Shown: piece by piece, positions 62,347-64,000 of the stretch | Layout: every line of letters starts with the position of its first letter | How positions within the stretch are numbered: the stretch's first letter is position 1 | DNA from: Hyphomicrobiales bacterium | GTDB lineage: Bacteria; Pseudomonadota; Alphaproteobacteria; Rhizobiales; Rhizobiaceae | Assembly: GCA_900472605.1 (NCBI GenBank) | Contig: UCJD01000012.1 | Coordinates: forward strand, 248,001-312,000 | Reading direction: 5' to 3' | DNA: 64,000 nt | Position numbers and translations under genes: made by a program | The notes under the pieces: generated by a model | Databases searched by the model: none | What the model was told of the DNA's origin: nothing | The model's input: only the letters and a program-made list of their open reading frames with translations

Positions 62347-63600
62347 ATGACAAACTCGACAGCAGCCCGAAAGGCAAACAGCATGACCACCGTCACCACC
62401 ATCGAAAGGCCGGGTACTGCCACATCAGCCGGCATAGGCCAGATCGGCCTTCTCGCCATGGCTGCGGCCAGCGGCATCGCCGTCGCCAACATCTACTATA
62501 ACCAGCCGATGCTTGGGATCATCGAAGCCGATTTTCCGGGCCAGTCGGCCACCGGGCTGATCCCGACCGCCACGCAGCTTGGCTATGCGCTCGGCCTGTT
62601 CCTGTTGCTGCCCCTTGGCGATCTCGTGCATCGCCGACGTCTGATCATCGGCCAGTTCCTTGTGCTTGCCGTCGCTCTGGCGCTTGCGGCGATCGCACCC
62701 ACAGCCTGGACATTGGTTGCGGCATCGCTGGTGGTCGGCGCGAGCTCAACCGTCGCCCAGCAGATCGTGCCCTTCGCGGCCTCGCTGGCATCGCCTGAAA
62801 AACGTGGTGCCACGATCGGCACGGTGATGGCGGGCGTGCTCTCCGGCATCCTGTTCAGCCGAACCCTGTCCGGTTTCGTCGGCGAGCATGCCGGATGGCG
62901 CGCGATGTTCTGGATCGGCGTTCCGATGGCGCTCGTGGCCGCAGCCATGATGTTCGCCGCCCTGCCAAACCATCGTCCGACCTCGCGCATGCGCTATCAT
63001 ACAGCCATCCGCTCTCTCGCTCACCTGTGGAAGCAACATCCGGCGCTGCGCACGGCCACCTTCGTGCAGGCCGCGTTGTTCGCGTCGTTCACGAGTTTCT
63101 GGACGATCCTGGCGCTCTACCTGCAAGGTCCGCGGTTCGGGCTCGGGGCCGATGTCGCGGGTCTGTTCGGCATCGTGGGTGCGGTGGGCGTCTTCGCGGC
63201 GCCGGTTGCGGGCCGCATCGCCGACAGCCGCGGCCCGCATTTCGTTGTGTGGCTCGGCGCTCTCTTGACGCTCGTCGCCTGGATCGTCTTCGGCGTGTGG
63301 TGGTCGATCGCGGCTCTGATCATAGGCGTGATCGTGCTCGACTTCGGCATTCAGAGCGCGCTGGTCTCGAACCAGCATATCATCTACGCGCTGGACCCGG
63401 AGGCCCGCAGCCGTCTGAACACGATCTTCATGACCGGCATGTTTCTCGGCGGCGCTGCGGGATCAGCTTTTGCGACCCTTGCCTGGGGATATGGCGCATG
63501 GCCGGCCGTGACCGTTCTCGGTGGATTGCTCGCTGTCGTGTCGCTCGGCGTCAGACTGCTCGATCATCGGGCGCAGCCGAAGATGACCGGACATCGCTAG
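62347..63600 (+). CDS. MFS transporter (YnfM/DHA1-like)
   Basis: A 417-residue, twelve-helix major facilitator. The motif-A loop is Gly-Asp-Leu-Val-His-Arg-Arg-Arg-Leu near residue 92, and the N-terminal Ala-Asn-Ile-Tyr-Tyr-Asn-Gln-Pro-Met-Leu near 48 is typical of a bacterial DHA1-type exporter subgroup. ATG 62347 or 62383 could be the start. A linked AraC regulator suggests inducible efflux of a drug-like or metabolic compound; the substrate is unknown. Confidence 0.9.
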   Translation: MTNSTAARKANSMTTVTTIERPGTATSAGIGQIGLLAMAAASGIAVANIYYNQPMLGIIEADFPGQSATGLIPTATQLGYALGLFLLLPLGDLVHRRRLIIGQFLVLAVALALAAIAPTAWTLVAASLVVGASSTVAQQIVPFAASLASPEKRGATIGTVMAGVLSGILFSRTLSGFVGEHAGWRAMFWIGVPMALVAAAMMFAALPNHRPTSRMRYHTAIRSLAHLWKQHPALRTATFVQAALFASFTSFWTILALYLQGPRFGLGADVAGLFGIVGAVGVFAAPVAGRIADSRGPHFVVWLGALLTLVAWIVFGVWWSIAALIIGVIVLDFGIQSALVSNQHIIYALDPEARSRLNTIFMTGMFLGGAAGSAFATLAWGYGAWPAVTVLGGLLAVVSLGVRLLDHRAQPKMTGHR

Positions 63601-63623
63601 GCGCCGCGTCGGTGCGCAAAGAC

Positions 63624-63652
63624 AAGCGCCAGCCGTGTTCCGGCTGGCGCTT
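63624..63652. terminator. strong hairpin terminator shared by convergent genes
   Basis: AAGCGCCAGCCG-TGTTC-CGGCTGGCGCTT is a perfect 12-bp stem with a five-base loop, 23 bases after the MFS stop and 22 bases before the end of the DUF982 gene on the other strand. Short T-containing tails follow on both strands, so it can act in both directions. Confidence 0.8.
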
Positions 63653-63674
63653 CCGATTCAATTTAATGTGAAAA

Positions 63675-63920
63675 TCAGCCTTCGATCTGAAGGTTGGCAT
63701 CGCGCGCTGCGGCGATCAGGGCCTGCCTGGCGTGGCCGCCGCCCCGTCTTCCTTCCAGCACTGCGGCGCACGCCTTGAGCGCGCGGACAAAGGATTCACT
63801 CGTCAAAACCGGCCATTTGTCGGCCAGCAGCCAAGCCGCATCGCGCGTGCCTTTCACGACGTATTTGACGGAGCCAATCGCGATTACGAGGGGTCTTTTC
63901 CAAAGCTTTTCATCAGTCAT
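63675..63920 (-). CDS. DUF982 domain protein (81 aa)
   Basis: An 81-residue cytosolic protein with the DUF982 pattern: Trp-Lys-Arg-Pro-Leu-Val-Ile at the start, Ala-Ala-Trp-Leu-Leu-Ala-Asp-Lys-Trp-Pro in the middle and Ala-Leu-Lys-Ala-Cys near residue 50. The family is small, of unknown function and frequent in Rhizobiales, often in several copies. It stands alone at the right edge; 63921-64000 shows nothing further. Confidence 0.85.
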   Translation of the reverse strand: MTDEKLWKRPLVIAIGSVKYVVKGTRDAAWLLADKWPVLTSESFVRALKACAAVLEGRRGGGHARQALIAAARDANLQIEG

Positions 63921-64000
63921 GCATCACCTCATCGGCGGCCTTAACGCGGGCCGGAGGATTTGGTTCCGCTGCCAATGTCAGATGAGACGATGCTGATGTA

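Overview
The window looks like a chromosomal or large-replicon segment of a Rhizobiaceae-type alphaproteobacterium (Rhizobium, Agrobacterium or Neorhizobium-like). The reasons are high GC, dense operons with ATGA-type overlaps, many ABC uptake systems, a RIME-like palindromic repeat at 2561-2678, a DUF982 protein at the right edge, and QuiNAc O-antigen genes of the type studied in Rhizobium etli. I see no rRNA, tRNA, CRISPR array, transposase or phage gene. Almost the whole window is ordinary coding sequence, and most long reverse-strand reading frames are GC-rich shadows of real genes.

Layout. 1-5562: a PLP-dependent Cys/Met-type enzyme and a complete sugar-type ABC importer (binding protein, two permeases, ATPase), with a RIME element between binding protein and first permease. 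5575-12975: a ChaA-type cation/proton antiporter, a LysR regulator, and a divergent hydroxamate-siderophore locus (TonB receptor, FhuD, double-length FhuB) with no ATPase gene beside it. 12979-33864: a sugar-acid catabolic island. It holds a minus-strand operon of four oxidoreductases including PdxA2, a DapA-family lyase/aldolase with a cytosolic sialidase-fold protein, an oligopeptide-type ABC importer, a DUF1537 four-carbon acid-sugar kinase, an FCD/GntR regulator, mannonate dehydratase UxuA with a second FCD/GntR regulator, and a PotD-type ABC importer. Three related 15-bp sites in front of three of these transcription units suggest one regulon.

33865-44483: a small unknown protein, RecX, then a branched-chain keto-acid dehydrogenase operon (thiolase, acyl-CoA dehydrogenase, E1alpha, E1beta, E2, E3 in transcription order, minus strand), and D-amino-acid dehydrogenase DadA divergent from an Lrp/AsnC regulator. 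44484-50704: surface polysaccharide genes (GT25 transferase, WreV/WreQ/WreU-like set for QuiNAc-initiated O-antigen, O-antigen ligase/polymerase). 50903-54059: a small protein, an XRE regulator, an orphan YcaO enzyme, another small protein and a GNAT acetyltransferase. 54453-56575: a tight three-gene glycan cassette (DxD glycosyltransferase, hexapeptide acyltransferase, unknown protein with a sialyltransferase-like motif).

56768-64000: a cyclic-nucleotide-binding/thioredoxin-reductase-like fusion without the redox CxxC, convergent with a UBP-zinc-finger, KefF, KefB group; then an AraC regulator with an MFS exporter, a strong shared terminator, and a DUF982 protein. The most rewarding places for follow-up are the three-site regulon in the sugar-acid island, the orphan YcaO cassette, the UBP-finger/Kef/TrxR-like neighbourhood, and the glycan cassette at 54453-56575.
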